A stretch of 6,709 nucleotides of DNA, from the NCBI GenBank assembly GCA_030652635.1, contig JAUSPW010000462.1, positions 1 to 6,709 on the forward strand, read 5' to 3'. This document shows positions 1 to 6,310 of the stretch, one piece after another. The stretch is from Pseudohongiella sp. (GTDB lineage Bacteria > Pseudomonadota > Gammaproteobacteria > Pseudomonadales > Pseudohongiellaceae). Made by a program: the position numbers and the translations under genes. Each line of letters begins with the position of its first letter. Positions within the stretch are counted from its first letter, which is position 1. The notes below the pieces were generated by a model. The model was given only the letters and a program-made list of their open reading frames with translations. It had not been told where the DNA came from and did no database searches.

Positions 1-180
1 GCGATAGGCTTTCAGGAATGCCTCCTGAGCAACATCTTCCGCTTCATGCGGGTCTTTGACAAATCGACTGATAAGACCAAGTACTTTGTGCTGATAACGC
101 AACACAAGCAGCGTAAAAGCCCGTGGGTCATTCTGAAGTACGCGCTCAACCAGCTGATTGTCTGTATCCGTGCTTTTCAT
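1..180 (-). CDS. rpoE: RNA polymerase sigma factor RpoE/AlgU, N-terminal part (gene cut by window edge)
   Basis: This is the first 60 codons of an extracytoplasmic-function sigma factor of the sigma-E (RpoE/AlgU) group, which directs RNA polymerase to envelope-stress promoters. The translation begins MKSTDTDNQLVERVL and then has AFTLLVLRYQHKV (residues 21-33), the region 2.1 signature shared with E. coli RpoE. Residues 42-60 (KDPHEAEDVAQEAFLKAYR) form region 2.2, which contacts core polymerase. The ATG is at 178-180 on the complement. Only a weak purine stretch precedes it, so the start rests mainly on alignment to the family. The remainder (regions 2.3-4) and any rseA/mucA-type anti-sigma gene would lie beyond the left edge. 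It is divergent from nadB, an arrangement I recall from gammaproteobacteria such as Pseudomonas, where the gene is called algU. Identity to the sigma-E group is confident; the choice between the names rpoE and algU is only naming. Confidence 0.93.
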   Translation of the reverse strand, partial: MKSTDTDNQLVERVLQNDPRAFTLLVLRYQHKVLGLISRFVKDPHEAEDVAQEAFLKAYR

Positions 181-236
181 ACAATCTTTACTGACTACCT
201 GTTAATGCGTTTTACAGCGGAGATCTGATAATCAAC

Positions 237-263
237 CAGACCCGAGGATATGCAAAAGTTAAC
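237..263 (-). promoter_or_regulatory. Candidate sigma-E-type promoter for rpoE (autoregulation)
   Basis: Read on the minus strand, GTTAACTTTT (AACTT core complementing 256-260) is followed after exactly 15 bases by TCTGG (TCTG complementing 237-240). Sigma-E promoters have a GGAACTT-like -35, a 15-16 base spacer and a TC-containing -10, so the spacing fits and the AACTT core matches. The GG at the front of the -35 is replaced by TT, which weakens the call. Initiation would fall roughly 50 bases upstream of the rpoE start codon. Positive autoregulation of rpoE/algU is established in E. coli and Pseudomonas; its presence here is inferred. An overlapping sigma-70 reading (TTGCAT, 16 bases, GATTAT) is also possible. 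Confidence 0.4.
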
Positions 264-295
264 AGAGTCTATAGAATTCTGCGATCTAGCACCAC

Positions 296-319
296 ATGGG
301 ATACAAATACCTTGTTTGA
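296..319 (+). other. Seven-codon ORF overlapping the nadB start, one frame away
   Basis: An ATG at 296 opens a tiny reading frame (MGYKYLV) that ends at a TGA at 317-319, just inside the start of nadB, which is in another frame. It may be chance, a leader peptide coupled to nadB translation, or the true nadB start disrupted by a one-base insertion or sequencing error. Moving one base at the TGA joins it to nadB as MGYKYLV-DFDILIIG. That would give an N-terminal length closer to E. coli NadB than the TTG start does. No known leader peptide is recognised. Confidence 0.25.
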
Positions 320-1937
320 CTTTGACATCCTGATTATTGGCAGTGGTGCAGCCGGGCTGAGTCTCGCGTTGAAAACTGCTGCGTTTGCAAAAGTGGCAGT
401 GCTGAGTAAAGGCACCTTGAGCCAAGGGGCAACTTACTGGGCACAAGGTGGCATAGCTGCTGTGCTTGACGAGACTGACAGCATCGATGCACACATAGCA
501 GATACATTGGATTCAGGTGCAGGTCTTTGCCACGAAGACATGGTCCGCCATATTGTTGAGCATAGTCAGCAAGCGATTCAGTGGTTGGTCGAGCAAGGCG
601 TTCCGTTCACTGTTTTGTCGCCTGAGGAAGCTGGCACCGGCCCTGCTTCCATGCCTTTAAATCGTGACAATCTTAAGCCTTTGCACCTTACTCAGGAAGG
701 TGGTCATAGTCATCGGCGAATTATTCACGCGACAGACGCAACGGGTCGTGCAGTGTTTGAAACGCTCAAGAGTCGTGCGTTGCAGACAGAAGGAATTACC
801 TTATTCGAAAATAGATTGGCGATTGATCTGATTTCGACTGAGAAGCTCGGTTTGCCAGGAAAGACCTGTGTGGGTGCCTATGTGTTTAATCCAGAAACTG
901 AAAAGGTTGAAGTGTTCCGCGCAAAGTTTGTGATTCTGGCCAGTGGCGGCGCAAGCAAAGCGTACTTGTATACCACCAACCCTGACAGCGCGACCGGTGA
1001 TGGCATTGCCATGGCCTGGCGCGCTGGTTGTCGTGTTGCAAATATGGAATTCAATCAATTTCATCCTACCTGCCTTTATCACCCACATGCGCGATCCTTC
1101 CTGATCACGGAAGCGTTGCGCGGCGAAGGTGCAACCCTTGAATTGCCGGATGGCACACGATTTATGCCGGAATTTGATGCACGTGGTGAGTTGGCGCCGC
1201 GTGATATTGTGGCTCGGGCGATAGACCATGAAATGAAACGGTTGGGGTGTGACTGTGTTTATCTGAATATTTCGCACAAACCCGCAGAGTTTGTCAAAGA
1301 GCACTTCCCAACCATCTATGCCCGCTGTCTTGAGTATGGCATCGACATCACGCAAGACCGCATACCCGTAGTCCCCGCAGCACACTACACCTGTGGTGGC
1401 GTCATCGTTGATAAATGTGGCAGGACGGATATCAGCAACCTGTACGCCATTGGCGAAACCAGTTGCACCGGTTTACATGGGGCCAATCGCATGGCGAGCA
1501 ACTCCTTGCTCGAGTGTTTTGTACTGGCATTTGGTGCGGCCGACGACATTTTCTCTCGGCTCGACAAGGTAGAACCTGTACCGGCTGCAATTCCTGGCTG
1601 GGACGAGAGCCGGGTAACCCGATCACAGGAGGAAGTGGTGGTGGCTCACAACTGGGACGAATTGCGCAGAGTCATGTGGGATTTTGTTGGGATTGTGCGC
1701 AGCGACAGTCGATTGCAGCGAGCCAGCAAACGGATTGAATTGCTGGAACAGGAAATCTCGCATCATTATCGCCACTACCTCATCAGCCGCGATTCTCTGG
1801 AGTTGAGAAATCTGGTATTGGTTGCAAAGTTGATTGTTGAATGCGCCCTGCTACGCAAAGAGAGTCGCGGTTTACATTTTAACGTGGACTATCCTGATCT
1901 GATTGCGACCGCGGAAGATACAATTCTGACACCGTAA
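312..1937 (+). CDS. nadB: L-aspartate oxidase NadB
   Basis: NadB oxidises L-aspartate to iminoaspartate using FAD, with oxygen or fumarate as acceptor. This is the first step of de novo NAD synthesis; NadA then makes quinolinate. The 541-residue product aligns over nearly its whole length with E. coli NadB (540 residues). The FAD dinucleotide-binding motif GSGAAGL is at residues 10-16. HLTQEGGHSHRR (125-136) carries the active-site Glu129, EFNQFHPT is at 246-253 and RGEGA at 270-274. APRDIVARAID (295-305) holds the catalytic-type Arg297, AAHYTCGG (356-363) holds His358, and GLHGANRMASNSLLE (387-401) holds Arg393. The C-terminal helical domain ends with RKESRGLHFNVDYPDL. Loop 102-124 is longer than in E. 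coli. No in-frame ATG exists between the upstream stop at 192 and the FAD motif, so TTG at 312 is the likeliest start as read. GGGA at 298-301 is a weak ribosome site about 10 bases away. The gene is convergent with ygfX. Function is confident; the exact start is not. Confidence 0.97.
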   Translation: MFDFDILIIGSGAAGLSLALKTAAFAKVAVLSKGTLSQGATYWAQGGIAAVLDETDSIDAHIADTLDSGAGLCHEDMVRHIVEHSQQAIQWLVEQGVPFTVLSPEEAGTGPASMPLNRDNLKPLHLTQEGGHSHRRIIHATDATGRAVFETLKSRALQTEGITLFENRLAIDLISTEKLGLPGKTCVGAYVFNPETEKVEVFRAKFVILASGGASKAYLYTTNPDSATGDGIAMAWRAGCRVANMEFNQFHPTCLYHPHARSFLITEALRGEGATLELPDGTRFMPEFDARGELAPRDIVARAIDHEMKRLGCDCVYLNISHKPAEFVKEHFPTIYARCLEYGIDITQDRIPVVPAAHYTCGGVIVDKCGRTDISNLYAIGETSCTGLHGANRMASNSLLECFVLAFGAADDIFSRLDKVEPVPAAIPGWDESRVTRSQEEVVVAHNWDELRRVMWDFVGIVRSDSRLQRASKRIELLEQEISHHYRHYLISRDSLELRNLVLVAKLIVECALLRKESRGLHFNVDYPDLIATAEDTILTP

Positions 1938-1939
1938 TC

Positions 1940-1958
1940 GCAGACGCATTCCGTCTGC
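1940..1958. terminator. Hairpin between convergent nadB and ygfX
   Basis: GCAGACG (1940-1946) and CGTCTGC (1952-1958) form a perfect seven-base-pair stem with a five-base loop, beginning two bases after the nadB stop codon. Its position between two convergent genes suits a bidirectional terminator. Neither side has a proper T-run (the plus side has only scattered T's near 1968-1977). A strong intrinsic terminator is therefore doubtful; it may instead be a 3'-end stabilising stem. Confidence 0.35.
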
Positions 1959-1967
1959 TGATATCGA

Positions 1968-2417
1968 TTAGTTTGTTGCGCATAGATCACGCAATGGACC
2001 TGATATCAAATGGCTCCTGAGCCTGCGCCGGCTGTCACGTTCGCAAGAATCGGGCAATACAATCAAAGTATGACGTGTGGATGCAGATCTGAATTCAAGT
2101 ATCTGAATCCACCAAAGGCAATAAAAGCTTGTCAGATATACCTGAAGCCAACGCCCATCGGAAAGTTTGAGTGAAAGATTCAGCTTTGCTGCCGTATCGC
2201 CTGAGTCGGTCAGTTTTTCAAGTTCGCAGACAAAACTGCAAATGGGGACTTGATACACAAACCACCACAGGCATTTAAGACTGATTACTAAAAGTAACAG
2301 CAGGCAGATGCTTGTTGGAATGCGTGAAATCATCAGGGCGTACACAGCACATATAACGCCAAATCCACGAAGCAAACACAACATTCGAGAGCTTTTTAGT
2401 TGGATATCCATATCCAT
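1968..2417 (-). CDS. ygfX: YgfX-family membrane protein (CptA), partner of SdhE
   Basis: A 149-residue protein of the YgfX/CptA type, slightly longer than E. coli YgfX (about 135). Two adjacent hydrophobic segments (about residues 12-30 and 36-56) form an N-terminal membrane hairpin. A soluble tail follows, containing SDGRWLQVYL (86-95) and the family-like end VLPDSCERDSRRRLRSHL (120-137). In E. coli, ygfX is cotranscribed with sdhE. YgfX was first described as a toxin acting on FtsZ and MreB, with SdhE (CptB) as antitoxin; later work instead tied SdhE to succinate dehydrogenase flavinylation, leaving the role of YgfX unsettled. Here it starts 32 bases after the sdhE stop on the same strand, so the pairing is kept. 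The start is ATG at 2417; a second ATG lies six bases on and no clear ribosome site is seen. Sequence similarity is weak, as is usual in this family, so the call leans on size, topology, tail motif and the sdhE neighbour. Confidence 0.8.
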   Translation of the reverse strand: MDMDIQLKSSRMLCLLRGFGVICAVYALMISRIPTSICLLLLLVISLKCLWWFVYQVPICSFVCELEKLTDSGDTAAKLNLSLKLSDGRWLQVYLTSFYCLWWIQILEFRSASTRHTLIVLPDSCERDSRRRLRSHLISGPLRDLCATN

Positions 2418-2449
2418 AATGCTGGCCCGGTATGAAGATGCGCAGGCAG

Positions 2450-2719
2450 CTAATGGGGTTTAGCGACACCTGAAGCAGCGAATTCACGTATTTTTGCAAT
2501 AATTGTTTGCAACTCTTTGTCTGGATGTTGAACACGCTCAACCAGGCAGGCAAACAAATCCTGATCTTCTTCGGTCAGTAAACGTTCATACAGCTTGTGG
2601 TCATTTTCATTGAGTTCAGGCAATTTTTTTTCTGCAAATGGCAGAAGCAAAATATCCAGTTCCCACATGCCGCGGCGGCTGTGCCAGAGCATTTTTTTGT
2701 AGGCGATATCTGATAACAT
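2450..2719 (-). CDS. sdhE: Succinate dehydrogenase flavinylation factor SdhE (YgfY/CptB)
   Basis: SdhE is a small cytoplasmic assembly factor that promotes covalent attachment of FAD to SdhA of succinate dehydrogenase and, in enterobacteria, FrdA of fumarate reductase. The product from ATG 2717-2719 is 89 residues, close to the 88 of E. coli SdhE. It carries the diagnostic RGxxE motif as RGMWE (residues 16-20) in the context HSRRGMWELD. This is followed by LLPFAEKKLPELNE and the conserved LLTEEDQDLFACL, matching the family's acidic 'LL..dDpdLf.wl' stretch. The frame is open upstream to about 2758, but the ATG at 2719 gives the family length and has a good ribosome site. It heads a likely two-gene operon with ygfX and is divergent from ygfZ. 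No feature suggests degeneration. Confidence 0.93.
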   Translation of the reverse strand: MLSDIAYKKMLWHSRRGMWELDILLLPFAEKKLPELNENDHKLYERLLTEEDQDLFACLVERVQHPDKELQTIIAKIREFAASGVAKPH

Positions 2720-2724
2720 ACTGA

Positions 2725-2730
2725 TTCCTC
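2725..2730 (-). promoter_or_regulatory. Ribosome binding site fixing the sdhE start
   Basis: On the minus strand GAGGAA precedes the ATG at 2719 by five bases (TCAGT). It is the clearest Shine-Dalgarno sequence in the window. It supports the shorter 89-residue SdhE over the longer frame that could start near 2758. Confidence 0.75.
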
Positions 2731-2802
2731 TACTGGCCGCAATCTGTGCTGCCAACACCCAAATGATATTAACTCATAATCCGCATTTTATCCGGAAAAA
2801 CT

Positions 2803-3729
2803 ATGACATTGATGACTGATACCGATTCCGAGCTGTTGACCAACGGCGTGTGGTTTTCCAGATTGGAGTCGATGGCTTTTACAGAAATCAGTGGCATTGA
2901 TAGCAAACGTTTTTTGCAGGGGCAGTTAAGCTGCAATGTGCTAAAGCTGGATGAAAATACCAGTCTCAGAGGTGCATTGTGCAGCCTGAAGGGCCGTGTG
3001 ATAGCAGACCTCAGACTGGTCGAAGACGCTGATAAAATACTGATGTTGTCGCGTCTGGACTTACAAGAAAAGGTACTTACTACTTTAAACAAGTACCGAG
3101 TATTTTTTAAAACATCCTTGGCTGAGGTCAATACAAAGTATTTTGTGTGTGGCATTGGCGGCAGTGACATTGAAGCTATTGTTTCCAAGCTGGATATCCA
3201 ATTGCCGGTTTTACCCGACACCTGCACACATTGTCAGGAGGCGACGTTTATAAAAATGCCCACAACGTCACTGTTCGGTATATCCAGATATTTGGTGGTG
3301 TTCCCTCGATCATCCGAACAGGCTGTTGCACTGAGTCTGCGCCTACAGCAAACACTTGTTGAGTTACCTGAACAGCTTTGGACAGTGGCAGATATCCGAA
3401 CCGGTCAAGCGCATCCTGATCTCGAACAGTCAGAAGTTTTTACACCTCAACTATTAAATTACGACGTTAATGGTGTGATTGATTTTAAAAAAGGGTGTTA
3501 TACCGGTCAGGAAATAGTGGCCCGGATGTTTTACAAGGCCGACGCTAAGCGCAGACTTTTTTATGTCAGTTCTGATCTTTCAGACGCTGCCATACAGGAC
3601 AATCAACTGGATGTGCCAACTGAGGATGTTGTGGTTTCAGTGAAATTTGAAAATGGCCGGCAGGAGAGTCTGGTTGTTCTGAACTGTGAACAGGCAAAAC
3701 TGATGCCGTCTGTGATCGAACTGAGCTGA
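2803..3729 (+). CDS. ygfZ: YgfZ, folate-binding protein for iron-sulfur enzyme maturation
   Basis: YgfZ/GcvT-like protein of 308 residues. In E. coli, YgfZ binds tetrahydrofolate and is needed for full activity of certain Fe-S enzymes such as the radical-SAM enzyme MiaB; the mitochondrial counterpart is IBA57. The diagnostic motif KGCYTGQE is at residues 230-237, with the conserved cysteine at 232. The N-terminal folate-binding fold shows the family pattern in FTEISGIDSKRFLQGQLSCNV (approximately 26-46) and in CSLKGRVIADLRL (60-72). DIRTGQAHP (197-205) corresponds to the conserved stretch before the motif. The start ATG at 2803 is preceded by CCGGA at a good distance; a second ATG at 2812 is a possible alternative. 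The tail after the Cys motif is about 76 residues against about 98 in E. coli, so the C-terminal barrel is shortened. The gene is divergent from sdhE, as in related genomes, and convergent with the M48 protease gene. No leader or membrane segment is seen. Confidence 0.93.
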   Translation: MTLMTDTDSELLTNGVWFSRLESMAFTEISGIDSKRFLQGQLSCNVLKLDENTSLRGALCSLKGRVIADLRLVEDADKILMLSRLDLQEKVLTTLNKYRVFFKTSLAEVNTKYFVCGIGGSDIEAIVSKLDIQLPVLPDTCTHCQEATFIKMPTTSLFGISRYLVVFPRSSEQAVALSLRLQQTLVELPEQLWTVADIRTGQAHPDLEQSEVFTPQLLNYDVNGVIDFKKGCYTGQEIVARMFYKADAKRRLFYVSSDLSDAAIQDNQLDVPTEDVVVSVKFENGRQESLVVLNCEQAKLMPSVIELS

Positions 3730-3750
3730 GCTGAGCTTAACTGGACGCGA

Positions 3751-5601
3751 TCAAAATTTTGCCGGCAAAGGACAGCCCAGAATTTCGGATGTGGTCCGCA
3801 TCAATTCGTTTTCAGCAACAGTGACTGTATTGTCGTAATAAACACACAACAACATGGCATCAAGCAATCGCTTTTTATCACTGAAGCGTAACGACTTGAG
3901 TTGATTGGAGGCGCGCTGAAATTCAGACAATGTCAGTCTGTTTGCGGGAATCAGTTCAAGGTTTTCTATCTTGAGAGAGTTCGCAGCAGCTTTGAATGCC
4001 TGTTCAGCGTTAACACCATTGACACCGCCACTGTAGGCCAGAACTGACAGGAACGTGCCCAGTTCAGGCAGGCTGCCCACAAGGCTCGTTTCTGCGTTGC
4101 GCTGGGTGCCCGTTGTTGTAAGCAAAAGTCGATCAAGATGGCTGCTGGCCAACTGGAAGATCAGCCATGAATGCAAGTCGGGTTGAGGATCACGTTGGAT
4201 CAATTCACTCCACTCGGCTCTGAATTTTTGGTACTGCGATTTACTGAGTTGCCTCAGGCAACCAAGGCACAGATTCACCAGCGCTGATCTATGTGCTGGC
4301 TCAATTATTGATTGCACTCGACATAATCTGGTGACTTCAGAAACCAGTCCAGGGCTGTTTGTTTTCATGCGAATTGCAATACGCTGGTCCACATTCGCTT
4401 GCCCGTCCAAATCCTGTTTGAGCATCAAGATACAAATGATGGCCGATGCACCCAAGGGTTCCTTACATGCCTGAAAATATTCAGGGGGCAAGGATTGCAG
4501 GATTTGCCTTGCTTCTTTGATGTCGGACTCATCTGGCGTGCCTGCCCGCATGATCGCAAATCCGGCCGCCATCATGGGTGATGCGTCTGAATTTCGAGTA
4601 ACAGAAGTCTCACTGATCTTCCCATTCCAGTCTGGCTCCAGCGCACGTATGCGTGTTTCCAGAGGAGGATGCGTCGCAAACAAGGCGTTGAATTTATGCT
4701 TGATGCCCTCGCTGAACAATGCATGGCTGATCTGAGAGGCTGCAGGATTGGTCAGATACTGATTACCGGAGTCACTCGCGATACGCTTGAGCGCGCCAGA
4801 AATACCGGCAGGATTTCTGGTGTATTGCACCGCAGAAGCATCGGCAAGAAATTCACGTTGACGACTGACAGCCGCTTTTATCAAGCCGCCAAAAAAAGTG
4901 CCTGATGCCCCTATGATCAGAAGTCCAATTCCAAAAATTGCTACGGCGGCATTGTTATTGTTACGGCGTGACATTGACGCCGCTCTGAGCATGTAGTGAC
5001 CCATGATGCCGAGCACCATTATCCCGTGTAATAAGCCGATCAGTCTGAGATTGAGTCGCATGTCGCCGTGCAAAATATGACTGAACTCGTGGGCAATGAC
5101 GCCTTGTAGCTGCTCTCGGTTCAGTTTCTGCATGGCGCCTCGGGTGATGCCAATGACCGCGTCATCACTGGTGTGGCCCGCTGCAAATGCATTGATGGAG
5201 TTTTCGTCCATGACATAAACCGGGGGAACAGCGGTGCCAGAGGCAATTGCCATTTCTTCTACAACATTCAGCAATTTTTGTTCATCAACGCTGCTGGCTG
5301 ATACCAAAAGGCGAGCATTCATCATCTGGGCGATCGCATCGCCCCCTTGTCTAAGACTGAGCGTTTTGAACAGGCTGCTGACAATGACCACAAGCAGCAC
5401 CGCAAGGCTCACACCAATATAAAGCGCAGGGCCAGGTGTAGCGTCTACACGGCTTATCTCGGTATCGACGCTGGAGAAGCTGAATATCAGGTACAACAGG
5501 ACGTTTGTCATCGCCAGCAAGCTGAGCAGTGACAGCACAAATAACAGCACTAGATAGCGCGTACGGCGCTTGGCGTGATCCTGCGCACTGAAAAAGTCCA
5601 T
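3751..5601 (-). CDS. M48-family membrane zinc metalloprotease (HtpX-like) with long C-terminal extension
   Basis: A 616-residue membrane protease related to HtpX/Ste24, whose known members degrade misfolded membrane proteins at the inner membrane. Hydrophobic segments lie at about residues 17-41 and 58-78 (N-terminal hairpin), 185-204 and 218-245. The zinc motif HEFSH is at 171-175 (bases 5077-5091), with Glu172 as catalytic base. The third zinc ligand is probably Glu250 in SRQREFLADASAV. The M48 closing motif HPPLETRI is at 311-318. By analogy with HtpX the active site should face the cytoplasm. HtpX itself is only about 290 residues. Here residues 335-616 form an extra, largely helical and soluble region ending in RFSDKKRLLDAMLLCVYYD and TVAENELMRTTSEILGCPLP, which resembles a TerB-like helical unit. 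The gene follows lemA by 35 bases on the same strand, a common bacterial pairing, so cotranscription is likely. The ribosome site is weak. The protease call is firm; the substrate is unknown. Confidence 0.92.
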   Translation of the reverse strand: MDFFSAQDHAKRRTRYLVLLFVLSLLSLLAMTNVLLYLIFSFSSVDTEISRVDATPGPALYIGVSLAVLLVVIVSSLFKTLSLRQGGDAIAQMMNARLLVSASSVDEQKLLNVVEEMAIASGTAVPPVYVMDENSINAFAAGHTSDDAVIGITRGAMQKLNREQLQGVIAHEFSHILHGDMRLNLRLIGLLHGIMVLGIMGHYMLRAASMSRRNNNNAAVAIFGIGLLIIGASGTFFGGLIKAAVSRQREFLADASAVQYTRNPAGISGALKRIASDSGNQYLTNPAASQISHALFSEGIKHKFNALFATHPPLETRIRALEPDWNGKISETSVTRNSDASPMMAAGFAIMRAGTPDESDIKEARQILQSLPPEYFQACKEPLGASAIICILMLKQDLDGQANVDQRIAIRMKTNSPGLVSEVTRLCRVQSIIEPAHRSALVNLCLGCLRQLSKSQYQKFRAEWSELIQRDPQPDLHSWLIFQLASSHLDRLLLTTTGTQRNAETSLVGSLPELGTFLSVLAYSGGVNGVNAEQAFKAAANSLKIENLELIPANRLTLSEFQRASNQLKSLRFSDKKRLLDAMLLCVYYDNTVTVAENELMRTTSEILGCPLPAKF

Positions 5602-5636
5602 AAATCAGATGCCCCGGCTAAAAATCAGACGGTTGA

Positions 5637-6233
5637 TCAAAAACTGACCTTGGGGGCTACCTGAATCTCGGCAGAATCCGCAAACTCCAGCAGGCCAGCA
5701 TCACTGCCGTGACCAAACATGGCCGCGAAGACGACAGGCGGAAAGCTTTGGCGATAGGTGTTGTAGTTCATCACCTGATCGTTGTAGGCCTGCCTTGCAA
5801 ATGCGACTTTGTTTTCTGTTGAGGTCAATTCCTCGCTCAATTGCATCATGTTTTGATTGGCTTTTAAATCTGGATACGCCTCCATGACCACACTCAATCG
5901 ACCCAGTGCACCAGCAAGAATGCCTTCTTGTCCAGCCAGAGCACTCATCGCTGCCGGGTCACCCGGGTTCGCAGATGCAGCACCTAGGCCATTGGCTGCC
6001 GCGTTGCGTGCTTGAATGACGGCTTCAAGCGTTTCGCGCTCATGCGACATGTAGGCTTTGGCTGTTTCTACCAGATTCGGGATCAGATCGTATCGACGTT
6101 TGAGTTGGACTTCGATCTGAGCAAAGGCATTTTGGAAGCGATTTTTCAGACTCACCAGCTGGTTATAAATGCTGATCAAGTAGATAGCCACGATGACGAT
6201 GATAAACAGAACAACAATAGCAAATATACCCAT
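5637..6233 (-). CDS. lemA: LemA family protein
   Basis: A 198-residue LemA-family protein. A single N-terminal membrane helix (about residues 3-20) is followed by the signature YNQLVSLKNRFQNAF (23-37) and QLKRRYDLIPNLVE (43-56). The conserved EAYPDLKAN is at 118-126, and ELTSTENKVAFARQAYND at 135-152 with YN at 157-158 completes the helical-bundle fold. Length is typical for the family. LemA was named after a Listeria antigen processed for MHC presentation; its biochemical role is not settled. It is very often encoded next to M48/HtpX-like proteases, as here, which suggests an adaptor or substrate-delivery role at the inner membrane (inference). The start ATG at 6231-6233 has GGGAG about 10 bases upstream on the minus strand. 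It lies 77 bases downstream of the RND transporter gene on the same strand and 35 bases upstream of the protease gene. This bacterial LemA is unrelated to the Pseudomonas sensor kinase once called LemA (GacS). Confidence 0.94.
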   Translation of the reverse strand: MGIFAIVVLFIIVIVAIYLISIYNQLVSLKNRFQNAFAQIEVQLKRRYDLIPNLVETAKAYMSHERETLEAVIQARNAAANGLGAASANPGDPAAMSALAGQEGILAGALGRLSVVMEAYPDLKANQNMMQLSEELTSTENKVAFARQAYNDQVMNYNTYRQSFPPVVFAAMFGHGSDAGLLEFADSAEIQVAPKVSF

Positions 6234-6258
6234 TTGACGCTGACTCCCATGTCCACGA

Positions 6259-6290
6259 CTCGCCTTGGCTACACTTTGGTATCAGGCGAG
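6259..6290. repeat. Inverted repeat in the RND-lemA gap
   Basis: CTCGCCT (6259-6265) and AGGCGAG (6284-6290) are perfect inverted copies separated by 18 bases, in the 77-base gap between the RND transporter stop and the lemA start. It could be a weak hairpin in the transcript or a binding site for a dimeric regulator. It lacks a T-run on either side, so it is not called a terminator. A chance seven-base repeat cannot be excluded. Confidence 0.25.
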
Positions 6291-6310
6291 CCGCATCATA
6301 AATGTCGCGA

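Noticed and set aside
801..1385. 194-codon open frame on the minus strand inside nadB
   Set aside because: It is wholly antisense to the well-conserved nadB coding sequence and its translation shows no recognisable family or domain pattern.
2275..2553. 92-codon minus-strand frame overlapping the ends of sdhE and ygfX
   Set aside because: It overlaps two better-supported genes in another frame and resembles neither a known protein nor a fusion of the two.
1968..2719. sdhE-ygfX as a true CptAB toxin-antitoxin system
   Set aside because: The genes match that pair, but SdhE's established role is flavinylation of succinate dehydrogenase, and the chromosomal housekeeping context does not suggest an addiction module.
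2720..2802. Divergent promoters in the sdhE-ygfZ gap
   Set aside because: A CATAAT (2775-2780) and a TATCAT on the other strand resemble -10 boxes, but neither has a recognisable -35 at the right distance, so no promoter is called.
2769..3227. 152-codon minus-strand open frame opposite ygfZ
   Set aside because: It is antisense to the conserved N-terminal half of YgfZ, with no family match and no ribosome site of note.
3722..3736. Threefold TGAGC tandem repeat at the end of ygfZ
   Set aside because: It is too short to be meaningful on its own. Loss of one unit would leave the same protein end (ELS then stop), so no phase-variation role is supported.
3752..3761. CAAAATTTTG palindrome over the M48 gene stop codon as a terminator
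   Set aside because: It is a ten-base AT-rich palindrome without a loop or GC stem and is not a credible intrinsic terminator.
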